From Deltaproteobacteria bacterium (GTDB lineage: Bacteria; Desulfobacterota; DSM-4660; Desulfatiglandales; HGW-15), in the NCBI GenBank assembly GCA_016930835.1, contig JAFGGA010000053.1:1-39666 (forward strand): a stretch of 39,666 nucleotides of DNA, written 5' to 3'. The notes below the pieces were generated by a model. It saw only the letters and a list, made by a program, of their open reading frames with translations, did not search any database and was not told the DNA's origin. Below, one piece after another: positions 1-8,516 of the stretch. The first letter of the stretch is position 1, and each line of letters opens with the position of its first letter. A program made the translations under genes and the position numbers.

Positions 1-21
1 TCCCTGTAACTATTTGAAAAG

Positions 22-88
22 ACTGGATTCCGGTCTTCACCGGAATGACAAAAATAAGTGTTTTTCGACTTTTTACGAGACCATCAAC
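22..88. repeat. Relic of a dispersed palindromic intergenic repeat
   Basis: The stretch reads as a 'ctggattccgg...ccggaatgac' palindromic core followed by 'cgactttttacgagaccatc'. The same core plus right end (cggctttttatgagatcat) recurs at 37.66-37.85 kb, where both ends are present. Here only the right part is seen, so this is a partial copy. The remaining bases up to the ATPase gene at 369 hold no gene that I can support; short open frames there have no recognisable protein content. Confidence 0.6.
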
Positions 89-368
89 TTTTGCTGAATG
101 GTTTTTTTTATTATTTTTGTGGTTTTTAGTATATTATGGATTGGTTGGTGGGTTAGGGTTCCCCGAATCATTGCGGATGGTTCATCAAGCTCGGAACCTA
201 TGCAGATATTTGTCAAAATTATACTAAGCGTTCCCTTTTGCTCAACATCGGCGTCAGGCTCAAATTATTATCCTCGAAATACCAAATGTATTTCTGTGAT
301 TCAAATTATCGCCTTTCAAGATCTTGACCAAAATTGAAAATATTAAAAGGTCTCTAGGAGTGAAAATC

Positions 369-1085
369 ATGCACCTACTGAAAGTTAATGTCCATCCGGA
401 AGCATTTCCCACGCAGGAATATTATCCGTTTAATCTTTCCATCTTTCATACACCCCAAGAAATAACCTTTGACTCCCCCGTGACCTTATTTGTAGGTGAA
501 AACGGGACAGGTAAATCAACCTTATTGGAGGCTTTGACCCATCGGTGCGGGATTTATATTTGGGAAGGAATGGAGCGGAGACGGTTCAAGTACAACCCAT
601 ATGAAAAGATGTTTCATCGATACATTTCCGTTGAGTGGGCGGCCGGGCCTGTGCCCGGATCGTTTTTCGGTTCTAATATATTCCGTCATTTCGGTCAACT
701 CCTCGATGAATGGGCCGCGGCAGATCCAGGGCTACTTGCCTATTTTGGAGGGGAATCATTGATGACAAAGTCGCATGGACAATCATTGATGGCATTTTTT
801 GAAAGCCGATACAGGATCAAGGGCTTGTACCTTTTAGACGAGCCGGAAACCGCCCTTTCTCCGCGCAGCCAATTGCAATTGCTGGAAATTTTAACCCGAA
901 CAAGCCGTGAAAACCACGCGCAATTTATTATCGCCACACACTCTCCACTTCTCCTGGCATGTCCGGGGGCGGAGATCTATAGCTTCGATGACACTGATAT
1001 CAGGAAGATTGATTATGAGGAGACCAGTCATTATCAGATCTATAAGGATTTCATGGTGGATCGGAAAAGGTTTTTAAAGACCTGA
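369..1085 (+). CDS. AAA/ABC-type ATPase (stand-alone, 238 aa)
   Basis: Cytosolic P-loop ATPase of the stand-alone ABC/SMC-like type (AAA_21/AAA_23-like). Seen: Walker A GENGTGKST (residues 43-51), a signature-like KSHGQS (134-139), Walker B LYLLDEPE (153-160), and an H-loop ATHSP with His191. The coiled-coil insertion of SMC/RecF relatives is absent, which gives the short length. The ATG at 369 is chosen because AGGAG lies 9 nt upstream; an in-frame codon at 324 has no such site. There are no membrane segments and no permease gene next door, so a classical importer role is not supported. Related proteins are annotated simply as AAA family ATPase; the substrate is unknown. It is convergent with the MFS gene downstream. 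Confidence 0.85.
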   Translation: MHLLKVNVHPEAFPTQEYYPFNLSIFHTPQEITFDSPVTLFVGENGTGKSTLLEALTHRCGIYIWEGMERRRFKYNPYEKMFHRYISVEWAAGPVPGSFFGSNIFRHFGQLLDEWAAADPGLLAYFGGESLMTKSHGQSLMAFFESRYRIKGLYLLDEPETALSPRSQLQLLEILTRTSRENHAQFIIATHSPLLLACPGAEIYSFDDTDIRKIDYEETSHYQIYKDFMVDRKRFLKT

Positions 1086-1151
1086 TGCAGTCCTTGAATT
1101 CTAGAATCTTTTGCCCATTTTTTATCTGATTTGCGATCCTTTTTCGACTTC

Positions 1152-2426
1152 TTACGCTGTTCGGGCGGCTTCAATACCTTTCTTGTGATCCACCGTGCAT
1201 AGGATCAGCCCACCGACAATAAAAAAGACAATGATGGCAAGGATGCCTAATCGACTGCTTCCCGTCATCTGCCCCACGATACCGAATAAAAACGGGCCGA
1301 ACATACTTGCGAATTTACTGCTCAGATTATAGAAACCAAAAAATTCCGCGCTTTTTGAAAGGGGAGACATGCTCGCAAACATGGATCGACTGAGGGCTTG
1401 GGTCCCACCCTGAACCATGGCTACCAGAACAGCCAAAAGCCAGAAATGGATGGGCCTGGTCATAAAATAGGCCAAGATAATCATGAGTGAATAGATACTT
1501 AAACCCAAGAGAATGGTTCGTTTGGTTCCGAGTCTCTTGGGCAAAATACCAAAGACCAGTGTGAAGGGGAGGCCAATAAATTGGACCAGCAGGATAGCCC
1601 CGATGAGATGTGATGAACCAATGCCGATCTCTTTGCCGAAGATAACGGCCATAATCATGACGGTGCCGACCCCATCATTATAAAGCCAGAAGGCAATCAA
1701 AAATTTGACCAGATCTTGAAAACGTCGAATCTCCTTAAACGTGTTAATCAGTCGTAAATAACCCATAACCAAGGGATTCATGTCAGGCCCTTTGGCGACA
1801 ACAACAGCGGGCTCGGGCACGTTCTTAAAGATCGGGATTGAAAAAACCGCCCACCAGACAGCTACCGTGAGGAAGGATAATCTAGCCGCCCATTCCGTAT
1901 TGGGTATGCCGAAAAGTCCGGGCTTCATGATCATCAAGAGATTGATAGCCAGAAGAATGCCTCCTCCCAGATATCCATAGGCATATCCTTTGGCCGAGAC
2001 ACTGTCCAGATCCTCCTGGCTGGCGATATGGGGAAGAAGGCTGTCGTAAAAGGTCAGGCTGCCGCCAAAGCCGATCCTGCCGAAGATGTAGATGATAGAA
2101 GCCGCCAGCCACATGCCTTGGCCAACGCCGGCCAAAACCCCTGAAGCGATAACACCCAGGATTACGAAAGCGCCTAAAAAACGTTTTTTATTCCCTGAAT
2201 AATCACTGATGGCACCCAATATGGGAGCAGTACAAGCTATAATAAGCATGGCAATGGTCTGGGTGAATCCCCAATAACTTGTGGCGGTGGTTTTATTTAG
2301 ATCGACGCAGGCCACGTCACTATAAAAAACAGGGAGGACGGCAACGGCGATGGATGTTATAAAGGCGGAATTGGCCCAATCATACATGATCCAGCTTCTG
2401 ATAATTTTTTTTTGCCCTCTTTTCAT
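1152..2426 (-). CDS. MFS transporter, UMF1 (Atg22-like) family
   Basis: Inner-membrane major facilitator of about 12 hydrophobic segments in 424 aa, the usual size for the family. The N-terminus (IIRSWIMYDWANSAF) is the hallmark of UMF1/Atg22-like permeases, in which a YDWANSAF motif opens the first helix. The yeast relative Atg22 exports amino acids from the vacuole; bacterial members have no firmly assigned substrate, so only 'efflux or transport' is inferred. The start is supported by GGAGAT 3 nt upstream of the ATG. The gene stands alone: a repeat-rich gap separates it from the histidine kinase upstream. Confidence 0.88.
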   Translation of the reverse strand: MKRGQKKIIRSWIMYDWANSAFITSIAVAVLPVFYSDVACVDLNKTTATSYWGFTQTIAMLIIACTAPILGAISDYSGNKKRFLGAFVILGVIASGVLAGVGQGMWLAASIIYIFGRIGFGGSLTFYDSLLPHIASQEDLDSVSAKGYAYGYLGGGILLAINLLMIMKPGLFGIPNTEWAARLSFLTVAVWWAVFSIPIFKNVPEPAVVVAKGPDMNPLVMGYLRLINTFKEIRRFQDLVKFLIAFWLYNDGVGTVMIMAVIFGKEIGIGSSHLIGAILLVQFIGLPFTLVFGILPKRLGTKRTILLGLSIYSLMIILAYFMTRPIHFWLLAVLVAMVQGGTQALSRSMFASMSPLSKSAEFFGFYNLSSKFASMFGPFLFGIVGQMTGSSRLGILAIIVFFIVGGLILCTVDHKKGIEAARTA

Positions 2427-2629
2427 GATATCTCCTCGAATACGTTCAAGATCAAGATTCTTCTGGGATTACCGATTCGACAGTTCGGCTCAACTTGATG
2501 CTTACGGGTGAGCTTCAGTCAAACCCCTTTTCGATATGTCTCGACTTGGACTCGGAATGACATTACGACGCCATTTCCTGGTGGGGATCCAATCTGGTTT
2601 TGATGCAAAGGTGAATCAAAAAATCAAGC
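2427..2629. other. Intergenic spacer with degraded repeat fragments
   Basis: There is no supported gene between the kinase stop and the MFS start. The sequence contains fragments of the 'cgacttggactcggaatgac' type that resemble the dispersed CGGAATGAC repeats elsewhere in the window. No promoter or terminator could be called with confidence. Confidence 0.4.
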
Positions 2630-4558
2630 TTAATCCAAGAAGTCAGACAGGGGAATCCCGCCTTCACTGACTGCTTCTTCCTGCACCGGTAAAACCATTG
2701 TGAATCGGCTTCCTTTGTCCTTGCCTTCGCTGTCCGCCCAAAGTCGTCCATTATGCAGTTCCACCAGCTTTCGGCTCACGGTAAGCCCAAGGCCTGTCCC
2801 GCCAAATAAGCGCTCCCGTGGTATGTCGGCTTGCTCAAATAGGTTAAAAATTTGATCCTTATCTTCTGGTTTCAGGCCGACTCCATTATCCGATACAGCG
2901 ATACGAATAAATTTTCGCTGTTGGATCAATTCCGGCGTCATCCCCCCAGGACCGATAACGCCGATGACATAATCCTTATCCACGGTATCCGCGGCAACTT
3001 GAATTCTTCCTTTTTGAGGAGAAAATTTGACGGCATTTTCAAGAAGGTGAAAAATGATTTCTTTAATCTTTTTTCGATCTGCCATAATGTTTGGCAGCTT
3101 TTCGGGTAGATCGAGGGAGAGGGTTATCTGTTTTTTATCCGCAATTGGTTGGATGGCCTGAATCGTACCTTTTATGGCTTCGTGGGCGTCAAATTCCGAT
3201 AATTCCAACTCCATGATATCGGCTTCGACCTTGGATATTTGGAGGATTCCATCAATCAATTTCATCAAGTGTTTCCCGCTTCCCAGGATATTTTTCAAAT
3301 ATTTGGCCTGTTTTTCATTAATGGTGCCATGATTTTTACTCAAGAGCACCTGGGAAAATCCAATGATGGTGTTTAAAGGGGTCAAAAGTTCGTGGCTCAT
3401 TTTGGCTAAAAAACGGCTCTTGGCTATATTGGCTGTTTCAGCAGCCTCTTTTGCCAGTTGTAAGGCCGCCTCAGCTTCAATTTTTTCCGAGATCTCATTT
3501 TGGAGTGCCTCATTGGCGTTCGCCAGTTCCCTTGTCCGTTCCTTCACCCGGCTTTCCAATTCCTCATTGGCCTTTTGGAGGGCCTCTTTTGCCTCATCAC
3601 GCGCTTCGATAGCGGCCTGCAATTCACTATTCGCCCTTGTCAATTCTTCGGTTCGGCGTTGGAGGCTTTGTGAATGTTTTTCAAGCTTTTTATGCAACAT
3701 GGCATTCCCCAAGGCAAAACCGATTTCGCTGATCATGATGGAAATGATTTGCTTGTCGTTTGAGTTGTGGTTTTCGCGATCCTCCCATGGAGAGAGGGCG
3801 AGAACGGCAGCCAATTGTTCCCTCACAAAGATGGGCATGCACAGCATATCGGTCTGAGGTATCTCTTCTTGTTCAGGATAGCCATTTTGTATCTTCGTGA
3901 AGCTGGCCATGGGAACGAGGATGGGTTTTTTCTCACTCAATACCCTAAACATGGGTGTTTTGTTCAGCTCAATACGGTTCTCTGTGGAAGAAGTGGTGGC
4001 TATGTTTCTTGATGCGGCCATGACAAAACAATTATTTTGTTTGTCCACCATATAAACGGCCCCGACCTGGGCCCGTGAAACAGCGATGGCCTTTTCAAGG
4101 AGCACGGAAAAGAGTTCATCCAGATTGAGGCTTTTACTGGCGACCTCAGTGAGTTCACGAATGGAAAAGAGCTCAAAGACCCTTCGTTGGAGCTCGCTAT
4201 TGGCCTCCTGAAAATTTTGCATCAGACCGTTGAATGCGACCGTTATTTCATGAAGTTCAGAGGTATCTTTGTGAACATCCAATAGGACCAGTCCGCCGTT
4301 TTGTGATTTTTGCATGACTTTGTGAATCATCATAATTCGGTCAAAAAATTGACGGATCATAATCATACCTGCAAATATAAGCAATAATACAGCAACTATA
4401 ATGCTCAATTGGATCGTGTCAAAAGTAATCTTTTTTTGATAAAAGATATAAATAAGAGTTAAACATGGGATAAGAAATATGGCCGCTTCAATGATAAGAA
4501 GCTTGCTCTTTAAGTTGACTTTTGCTCTGCGGATTTTTTCAATAATGGTACCGCTCAT
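2630..4558 (-). CDS. Membrane sensor histidine kinase with GAF domain
   Basis: Hybrid-less sensor kinase of 642 aa. Order seen: two N-terminal membrane segments (about residues 18-40 and 50-70) with almost no periplasmic loop, a HAMP-like linker, a GAF domain (about 140-285), a long Glu/Arg/Lys-rich coiled coil (about 290-370), a HisKA dimerisation box with the phospho-acceptor His in KMSHELLTPLN (near residue 390), and a HATPase_c domain with N box HLLENAVKF, G1 VSDNGVGL and G2 GGTGLGLTVSRKL. The near-absent periplasmic loop suggests a cytoplasmic signal sensed through GAF. The H box has Leu where most kinases have Arg (HELRTPLN). GGAGG lies just upstream of the ATG. The gene next to it is only a relic of a response regulator, so its cognate regulator may be lost or elsewhere. 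Confidence 0.9.
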   Translation of the reverse strand: MSGTIIEKIRRAKVNLKSKLLIIEAAIFLIPCLTLIYIFYQKKITFDTIQLSIIVAVLLLIFAGMIMIRQFFDRIMMIHKVMQKSQNGGLVLLDVHKDTSELHEITVAFNGLMQNFQEANSELQRRVFELFSIRELTEVASKSLNLDELFSVLLEKAIAVSRAQVGAVYMVDKQNNCFVMAASRNIATTSSTENRIELNKTPMFRVLSEKKPILVPMASFTKIQNGYPEQEEIPQTDMLCMPIFVREQLAAVLALSPWEDRENHNSNDKQIISIMISEIGFALGNAMLHKKLEKHSQSLQRRTEELTRANSELQAAIEARDEAKEALQKANEELESRVKERTRELANANEALQNEISEKIEAEAALQLAKEAAETANIAKSRFLAKMSHELLTPLNTIIGFSQVLLSKNHGTINEKQAKYLKNILGSGKHLMKLIDGILQISKVEADIMELELSEFDAHEAIKGTIQAIQPIADKKQITLSLDLPEKLPNIMADRKKIKEIIFHLLENAVKFSPQKGRIQVAADTVDKDYVIGVIGPGGMTPELIQQRKFIRIAVSDNGVGLKPEDKDQIFNLFEQADIPRERLFGGTGLGLTVSRKLVELHNGRLWADSEGKDKGSRFTMVLPVQEEAVSEGGIPLSDFLD

Positions 4559-4585
4559 AATGCCTCCTGGTTCACATTAATCCGT

Positions 4586-5012
4586 CTAAAGTAATTGATA
4601 TGTTTTAGTATGGGAATGAAATCCCTTAAGAATGTGTTTCCCTCTCTCCTCTATCCGGACTAGTGGTTGAGCCCTGCCGGACGTCATTTTTTCTACCTTT
4701 TTCAGGGTCGAAAGGGAAATATACCGTGAAAGTTTCGCCTTGACCCGGACCAATTCATCATAGACTGTTTCCAGATGGATAGTGGCGTTTATCCTGGATA
4801 AAGGCTCGCCCGCATCAAAGGGTCGTCGGAAATAATCCTTTCCACCCGTTTCAAGACCTTCTATCACCTCATTTTGGTCCACTTCACTAGCGGTTATAAA
4901 CAGGATCGGGACATAAGACAATTCTTTTTTCTTCAGCCCTGAGGCCCCAGCCAGGTTTTCACCCAAAATCCTCAGCGAAAAAAGCCAAACATAACTCAAA
5001 AGGTCCATCCAT
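4586..5012 (-). pseudogene. Decayed response regulator / adenylate-cyclase-like relic
   Basis: The readable frame keeps the C-terminal half of a receiver domain: VPILFITASE, then GLETGGKDYFRRPF, where the usual form is GxxxGAxDYxxKPF. A linker typical of receiver-cyclase proteins follows (KLSRYISLSTLKKVEKM), and then abruptly the tail typical of class III cyclases (HILKGFHSHTKTYQLL). The catalytic cyclase core is missing, as if deleted. At the 5' side, another frame (ATG at 5012) reads MDGPFELC, like the MDGxELC loop of a receiver, so a frameshift separates it from the rest; the phospho-acceptor Asp is lost. It lies just upstream of the histidine kinase on the same strand and may be the remnant of its partner. 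Confidence 0.6.
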
Positions 5013-5079
5013 TATTTTGAACTATAACATAGCACGAATAAAATGGAGATAGGGCTATAACTCTCAAGGAAGTTTTTAG

Positions 5080-5250
5080 GGTGGGGTTTTAATCATCCTG
5101 TTTATGGCCCAAAATACACCGGTGGTCGGATTCTTGAATATTACCATGATCTCCCATGTAATACTGAGGGCGTTGGCCGGAAGTATCGGAATGGTCATGA
5201 TCGCCCCGATAACAGCCATCGTTGCGGGCCTATTTTATCACCGCTCATAA
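5080..5250 (+). pseudogene. C-terminal fragment of a YibE/F-family membrane protein
   Basis: The frame, open after a TAG at 5077, encodes a hydrophobic stretch ending at TAA 5248-5250. It contains LRALAGSIGMVMIAPITAIVAG, matching the last membrane helix of YibE/F-like proteins, which typically end in GSIGLVLxxPITAxIA. Only about 56 residues remain of a protein normally over 350 aa, and no start or ribosome-binding site is visible. I read it as a relic left by deletion. It belongs to the 4.6-6.2 kb cluster of broken genes. Confidence 0.55.
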
Positions 5251-5480
5251 ACTTTTTCCAACAGTGTTAAAACCTGGCTTTCACTTAATGACGCCGGATT
5301 GGTTGTCATGTTAATGGCATCTGTACATTTATGGAGGTGGAAAAATATGAAAATTGGCTCCGTTCAATCCTGATCGATGGACCGCTAAAGACCTTTTTCC
5401 AGGTGCCCTAAAAAGTGTCGGCAGTACGGCTAGTGATTTAACAAAGTCCATTGCCACCCTCAAGATTGGGAAGTGGACTG

Positions 5481-5875
5481 ATGATTTTATTGGATACCCA
5501 TGTTTGATGATGGAGTCTAAGCGAGCAGAAAAGACTCTCCCAAAAGGCCCAAGGGCTATTGAACATGCCAAAGTTGATCAACGGGTCATCGCCTCCATTT
5601 CCGCATGGGAATTCGCCATGATGATCATGAGAAAAAAGATCAGGCTCACCATAACACCGAATCAATGGCTTGACTATGCGATGAAAAAAAACGGTCTGAA
5701 GGTTATGGAATTAAGTCCACGGATAGCTGTCGAGTTTTATGCTCTGCCAGGTAATGTCCAGGATGAGCCGGCGAACAGGATTATTGCGGCAACAGCCTGG
5801 GTGTATGAATTTTCGTTGTTACTAAAAGACAAAAGGATCCCCGTACCCCCAAATATCGTTTTTGGACAGGTGTGA
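5481..5875 (+). pseudogene. Broken VapC-like PIN-domain toxin
   Basis: The frame from the ATG at 5481 starts MILLDTHV, the canonical PIN start with its first catalytic Asp. Two consecutive TGA codons follow where relatives have Trp, then WSLSEQKRLSQKAQ. Near 5553 the reading must shift to a second frame that continues RAIEHAKVDQRVIASISAWEFAMMI and ends with LPGNVQDEPANRIIAATA, the PIN motif carrying the last acidic residues. Two nonsense codons plus a frameshift make this a pseudogene. The C-terminal tail (from about 5837) runs into a dispersed repeat that supplies the present stop. No intact antitoxin is recognisable upstream. Confidence 0.7.
5837..5873 (+). repeat. Dispersed repeat family A, copy 1
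   Basis: The sequence is atccccgtacccccaaat followed by a 'cgtttttggacagg' end. Close copies lie at 24606-24648 and 37619-37655. It overlaps the 3' end of the broken PIN gene and so alters its C-terminus. Confidence 0.6.
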
Positions 5876-5877
5876 TG

Positions 5878-6191
5878 GTAGATCATGGTTTTATGATTAC
5901 GAATGTCATGAACGAGGTAAATCCGGCCATAATCACCAAAGAGCATCTTCCGGAACCCTTCAACGCCATGCTTCGGGACTTTTTAGGGAAGATTTTGCAT
6001 TTTTCAATATCTATCCGGAAAAGAATGATGCTATAGTGATTTATCCGCTTAAAGAAATCGGGTTGTCGGATTGCGAGGCCATTTATCATTTTATCCATGA
6101 AAAGATGTGGTGGCTTATCAAAATTCAGCGACCCTATGATTTCTTTATCAGGTTTTCATTCCCATCGCCTATGATGGGGTTTTGCCGTTGA
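5878..6191 (+). pseudogene. Unidentified gene relic, probably frameshifted
   Basis: One frame reads VDHGFMITNVMNEVNPAIIT and HLPEPFNAMLRDFLG up to about 5987. Another then continues REDFAFFNIYPEKNDAIVIY and IGLSDCEAIYHFIHEK. Each half has protein-like composition while the alternative frames do not, which suggests one gene broken by a frameshift near 5985. I do not recognise the family, and no function is proposed. It lies between the broken PIN gene and the MaoC-like gene. Confidence 0.35.
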
Positions 6192-6229
6192 TTCCCTCTC
6201 CATGAGGAAGAAGGTAGGGCGAGGGGGGA

Positions 6230-6763
6230 TTGAACGATCAAGCCCGTTTTGAAACGGTAACTAAATATTCAAATGGCACGACAAGAACCATGACCACATC
6301 GCAAGAAATTACCAAGCCACTTTATTTTGAAGACTTTTATGTAGGTCAAAAATTTATCACCAAGGCCCGCACAGTGACTGAATCCGATGTGGTGAACTTT
6401 GCCGGACTCTCCTGGGATCATAATCCTTTGCATACTGATGAGGAGTATGCCTCGAAAACCGCTTATGGAAGGCGCATCGCCCATGGTCTTTTGGGAACAG
6501 CTATCCACACGGGGTTAGCCTATCAACTCACCGAGGGCACGCTTCTGGCCTTTCTTGATCTGACCTGGCAATTCAAGCTGCCTATTTTTATCGGCGACAC
6601 CATTCATGTGGAACAGGTCGTAAGCGAGCTGCGTGACAGCTCAAAGGAAGGACGAGGCATATTGACCTTTGAAAAAGAGCTTATCAACCAAAGAAATGAA
6701 GTCGTACAGACGGGCACCACGACAATCCTGTTGGCGAAAAGGGAGTATCGTATAAGGGTGTAA
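6230..6763 (+). CDS. MaoC-like dehydratase ((R)-specific enoyl-CoA hydratase type)
   Basis: Hot-dog-fold hydratase. The diagnostic hydratase-2 motif is present: SWDHNPLHTDEEYA with the catalytic Asp and His, followed by GRRIAHGLLG. The family hydrates trans-2-enoyl-CoA to (R)-3-hydroxyacyl-CoA, in fatty-acid or polyhydroxyalkanoate metabolism; the exact substrate cannot be read. The longest frame starts at a TTG (6230) just after GAGGGGGG. An ATG at 6290 (MTTSQEITK) would remove 20 residues unlike the family but has no evident ribosome-binding site, so the start is uncertain. Within the domain the length fits the family (about 150 aa). No polyhydroxyalkanoate or beta-oxidation genes adjoin. 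Confidence 0.85.
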   Translation: MNDQARFETVTKYSNGTTRTMTTSQEITKPLYFEDFYVGQKFITKARTVTESDVVNFAGLSWDHNPLHTDEEYASKTAYGRRIAHGLLGTAIHTGLAYQLTEGTLLAFLDLTWQFKLPIFIGDTIHVEQVVSELRDSSKEGRGILTFEKELINQRNEVVQTGTTTILLAKREYRIRV

Positions 6764-6929
6764 GGTATGCGGTAGGCGGATCTCATTTCTCCGGTTTTGT
6801 TTTTGGTTTTTACCATAAGCCGTACACCCTAAACCGTAAGCCCTATATTAAACTTTTCCGCCGTATATTTAAACCGGATTTTCAGGATCTGAACGCTTTA
6901 CTATTTTCATTTGGATATGGAGGTTAAAA

Positions 6930-7424
6930 ATGCCGATAAGTATATCTCTTGAAAAAACAAAAGAAAGCGCATTGGAATTGATGGGTAAGGGTTATCATTG
7001 AGGACCGGCTCTCCTGCAAGTTATGTGGGAAGTATATGAAATGGAAAATGAGGACCTGCTCTGGGCAGGTATTCCATTTATGGGAGGAATTGGTAGTCAG
7101 CAACAGGCGCCTTGTGGGGCGGTTACCGCGGCGGCCATAGTCCTTGGATTAAGATACCGGTGTTCTCTGTCGGACAGGGCGGGGGCGAAAAAGGCGAGAA
7201 ATACCGTTCGATACTATGCCGGAAAATTGGTCGATGCCTTCAGTCTAGAATTCGGTGATATTACTTGCATCGGGCTTTTGGGAATTGATTTCTCCAAACA
7301 GGGCGAATACAAAAAATTCATTCAATCATTGATGTGGAAAGACAAATGTGAGAGATACCTCCAATTCATTATTGAAAAGCTTTATGAATTTGAGGATGAG
7401 AGGGGCAATATTCTAACAATATAA
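6930..7424 (+). CDS. C-GCAxxG-C-C family selenoprotein (UGA = Sec24)
   Basis: Small redox protein of the C-GCAxxG-C-C (split-Soret-cytochrome-like) family, about 164 aa if TGA 6999-7001 is read as selenocysteine. GGAGG lies 5 nt upstream of ATG 6930. The N-terminus reads KESALELMGKGYH-Sec-GPALLQVMWE, with the TGA exactly where the family has its first motif Cys. Later Cys residues are C62 (QAPCGAVTAA), C78, C113 (GDITCIGLLG) and C140 (KDKCERY), fitting the family's spaced-Cys pattern. A hairpin just downstream (7012-7030) has its loop 17 nt after the UGA. A Sec-type selD lies 14 kb away. If not recoded, the 3' part would have to start at ATG 7023 and lose the motif. A redox role is inferred from the family; its partner is unknown. 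It is convergent with the nitronate monooxygenase gene. Confidence 0.82.
7012..7030 (+). promoter_or_regulatory. Candidate bacterial SECIS hairpin of the C-GCAxxG-C-C gene
   Basis: Seven consecutive pairs (TCCTGCA with TGTGGGA, including two G-T pairs) close a five-base loop AGTTA with G in second position. Exactly 17 nt separate UGA (ends 7001) from the loop. Bacterial SECIS elements bind SelB and are coding hairpins close behind the UGA with a G among the first loop bases, so position and form both fit. Confidence 0.65.
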
Positions 7425-7430
7425 AGTGTA

Positions 7431-8393
7431 TTAAGCGGTGATACTTTTTACCCCCTGAGTGGCTTCTTCCATCATTCGAGCAAACAATTCCTTTAAGGTG
7501 GGTATATCATGGGCCAGGCCCACGTTTTGCCCGCAGGCAATAATACCGGCATCAAGATCTCCTTGTGTGAACATGATGTTCGCCTTTTCACCGGCAGCGA
7601 GGTCTATGAGCTCTTTAAAATCGGCTCCTTCGCCTTCCAGTTCCAATAGTTTTTCCGCGACGGAATTGGCCCATACGCGATGCGTGGCCCCGATGGAGCG
7701 CATGACCAAGCGGGTATCCAGTTCGCTTGCCTCGATCAATGCCTTTTTAAGGTTATCATGGATGGGTGCCTCCCGGGTCATCAACAGGCGCGTGCCCATG
7801 ATGACGCCCACAGCCCCTAATGACAAAACAGCCAAAAGCCCTCGTCCATCCGCCACACCCCCACCGCCGATAACCGGTATATTGAGGGCCTCGACCACAC
7901 GGGGCACGAGGACCAGTGTTCCGAGATCAAGCTGTCCGGTGGCCCCGCCGTTTTCATACCCCACCACCGTGACAAGGTCCGCACCCAGGGTTTGGGCCTT
8001 AAGCGCATAACGTAAACCCACGCATTTGTGCATCCAGATCATTCCGGCCTCTTTAAAACGACGGCTCAAGTCCGTGGGCGCGGCATGACCGGATGTCTCG
8101 ACGATACGAACTCCCCTTTCTGTAAGCACGTCCATGAATTCGTTGTTGTCCACTTTGCGCATGGCCGGAAAGAGATTGATGTTCACGGCGAATGGTTGGT
8201 CCGTCAATGACTTAAGCTGATCAATAGCCTCTGAGAATTCTTCGGGACTATAATAATTGGCTGATGCCAGTATACCCACCGCACCCGCATTGCATATGGC
8301 CGCCACAAATTCGGCATTGCTGATCCTGGCCATGGTCCCACCGATAATGGGATATTTACATCCGAGCATTTCCGTCACTTTTGTTTTAAACAT
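7431..8393 (-). CDS. Nitronate monooxygenase / 2-nitropropane dioxygenase family FMN protein
   Basis: Cytosolic TIM-barrel flavoprotein of 320 aa, the usual length. Seen: N-terminal KYPIIGGTMARISN, a flavin-binding Gly-rich segment GYENGGATGQ, VIGGGGVADGRG for the phosphate of FMN, and VIMGTRLLMTREA. The family oxidises alkyl nitronates. Close relatives also include FabK-like enoyl-ACP reductases and many uncharacterised paralogs, so the exact substrate is not assured. AAAGGA lies 7 nt before the ATG. It is convergent with the selenoprotein gene, with only 6 nt between the stops. A MaoC-like hydratase nearby on the other strand hints at acyl metabolism, but they are not an operon. Confidence 0.88.
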   Translation of the reverse strand: MFKTKVTEMLGCKYPIIGGTMARISNAEFVAAICNAGAVGILASANYYSPEEFSEAIDQLKSLTDQPFAVNINLFPAMRKVDNNEFMDVLTERGVRIVETSGHAAPTDLSRRFKEAGMIWMHKCVGLRYALKAQTLGADLVTVVGYENGGATGQLDLGTLVLVPRVVEALNIPVIGGGGVADGRGLLAVLSLGAVGVIMGTRLLMTREAPIHDNLKKALIEASELDTRLVMRSIGATHRVWANSVAEKLLELEGEGADFKELIDLAAGEKANIMFTQGDLDAGIIACGQNVGLAHDIPTLKELFARMMEEATQGVKSITA

Positions 8394-8516
8394 AATAGGT
8401 TCCTTTAAGAATTAAGTCTTGTTTTTAATGAATCAGTTGGAAATTTTCACTAGATGAGGAATTCAATTCAGCCCTGGAAAAATAAAAGTCGATATTGAAA
8501 AGTCTCAGTTTGACAT

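Noticed and set aside
3363-3857. 164-aa Ser/Ala-rich frame on the plus strand
   Set aside because: It is the antisense of the kinase coiled coil; low-complexity composition follows from the Glu/Ala-rich opposite strand.
5505-5510. Two consecutive TGA codons in the PIN gene as tandem selenocysteine
   Set aside because: The family has Trp there, no SECIS-like hairpin was found at the expected spacing, and a separate frameshift follows, so decay is the better explanation.
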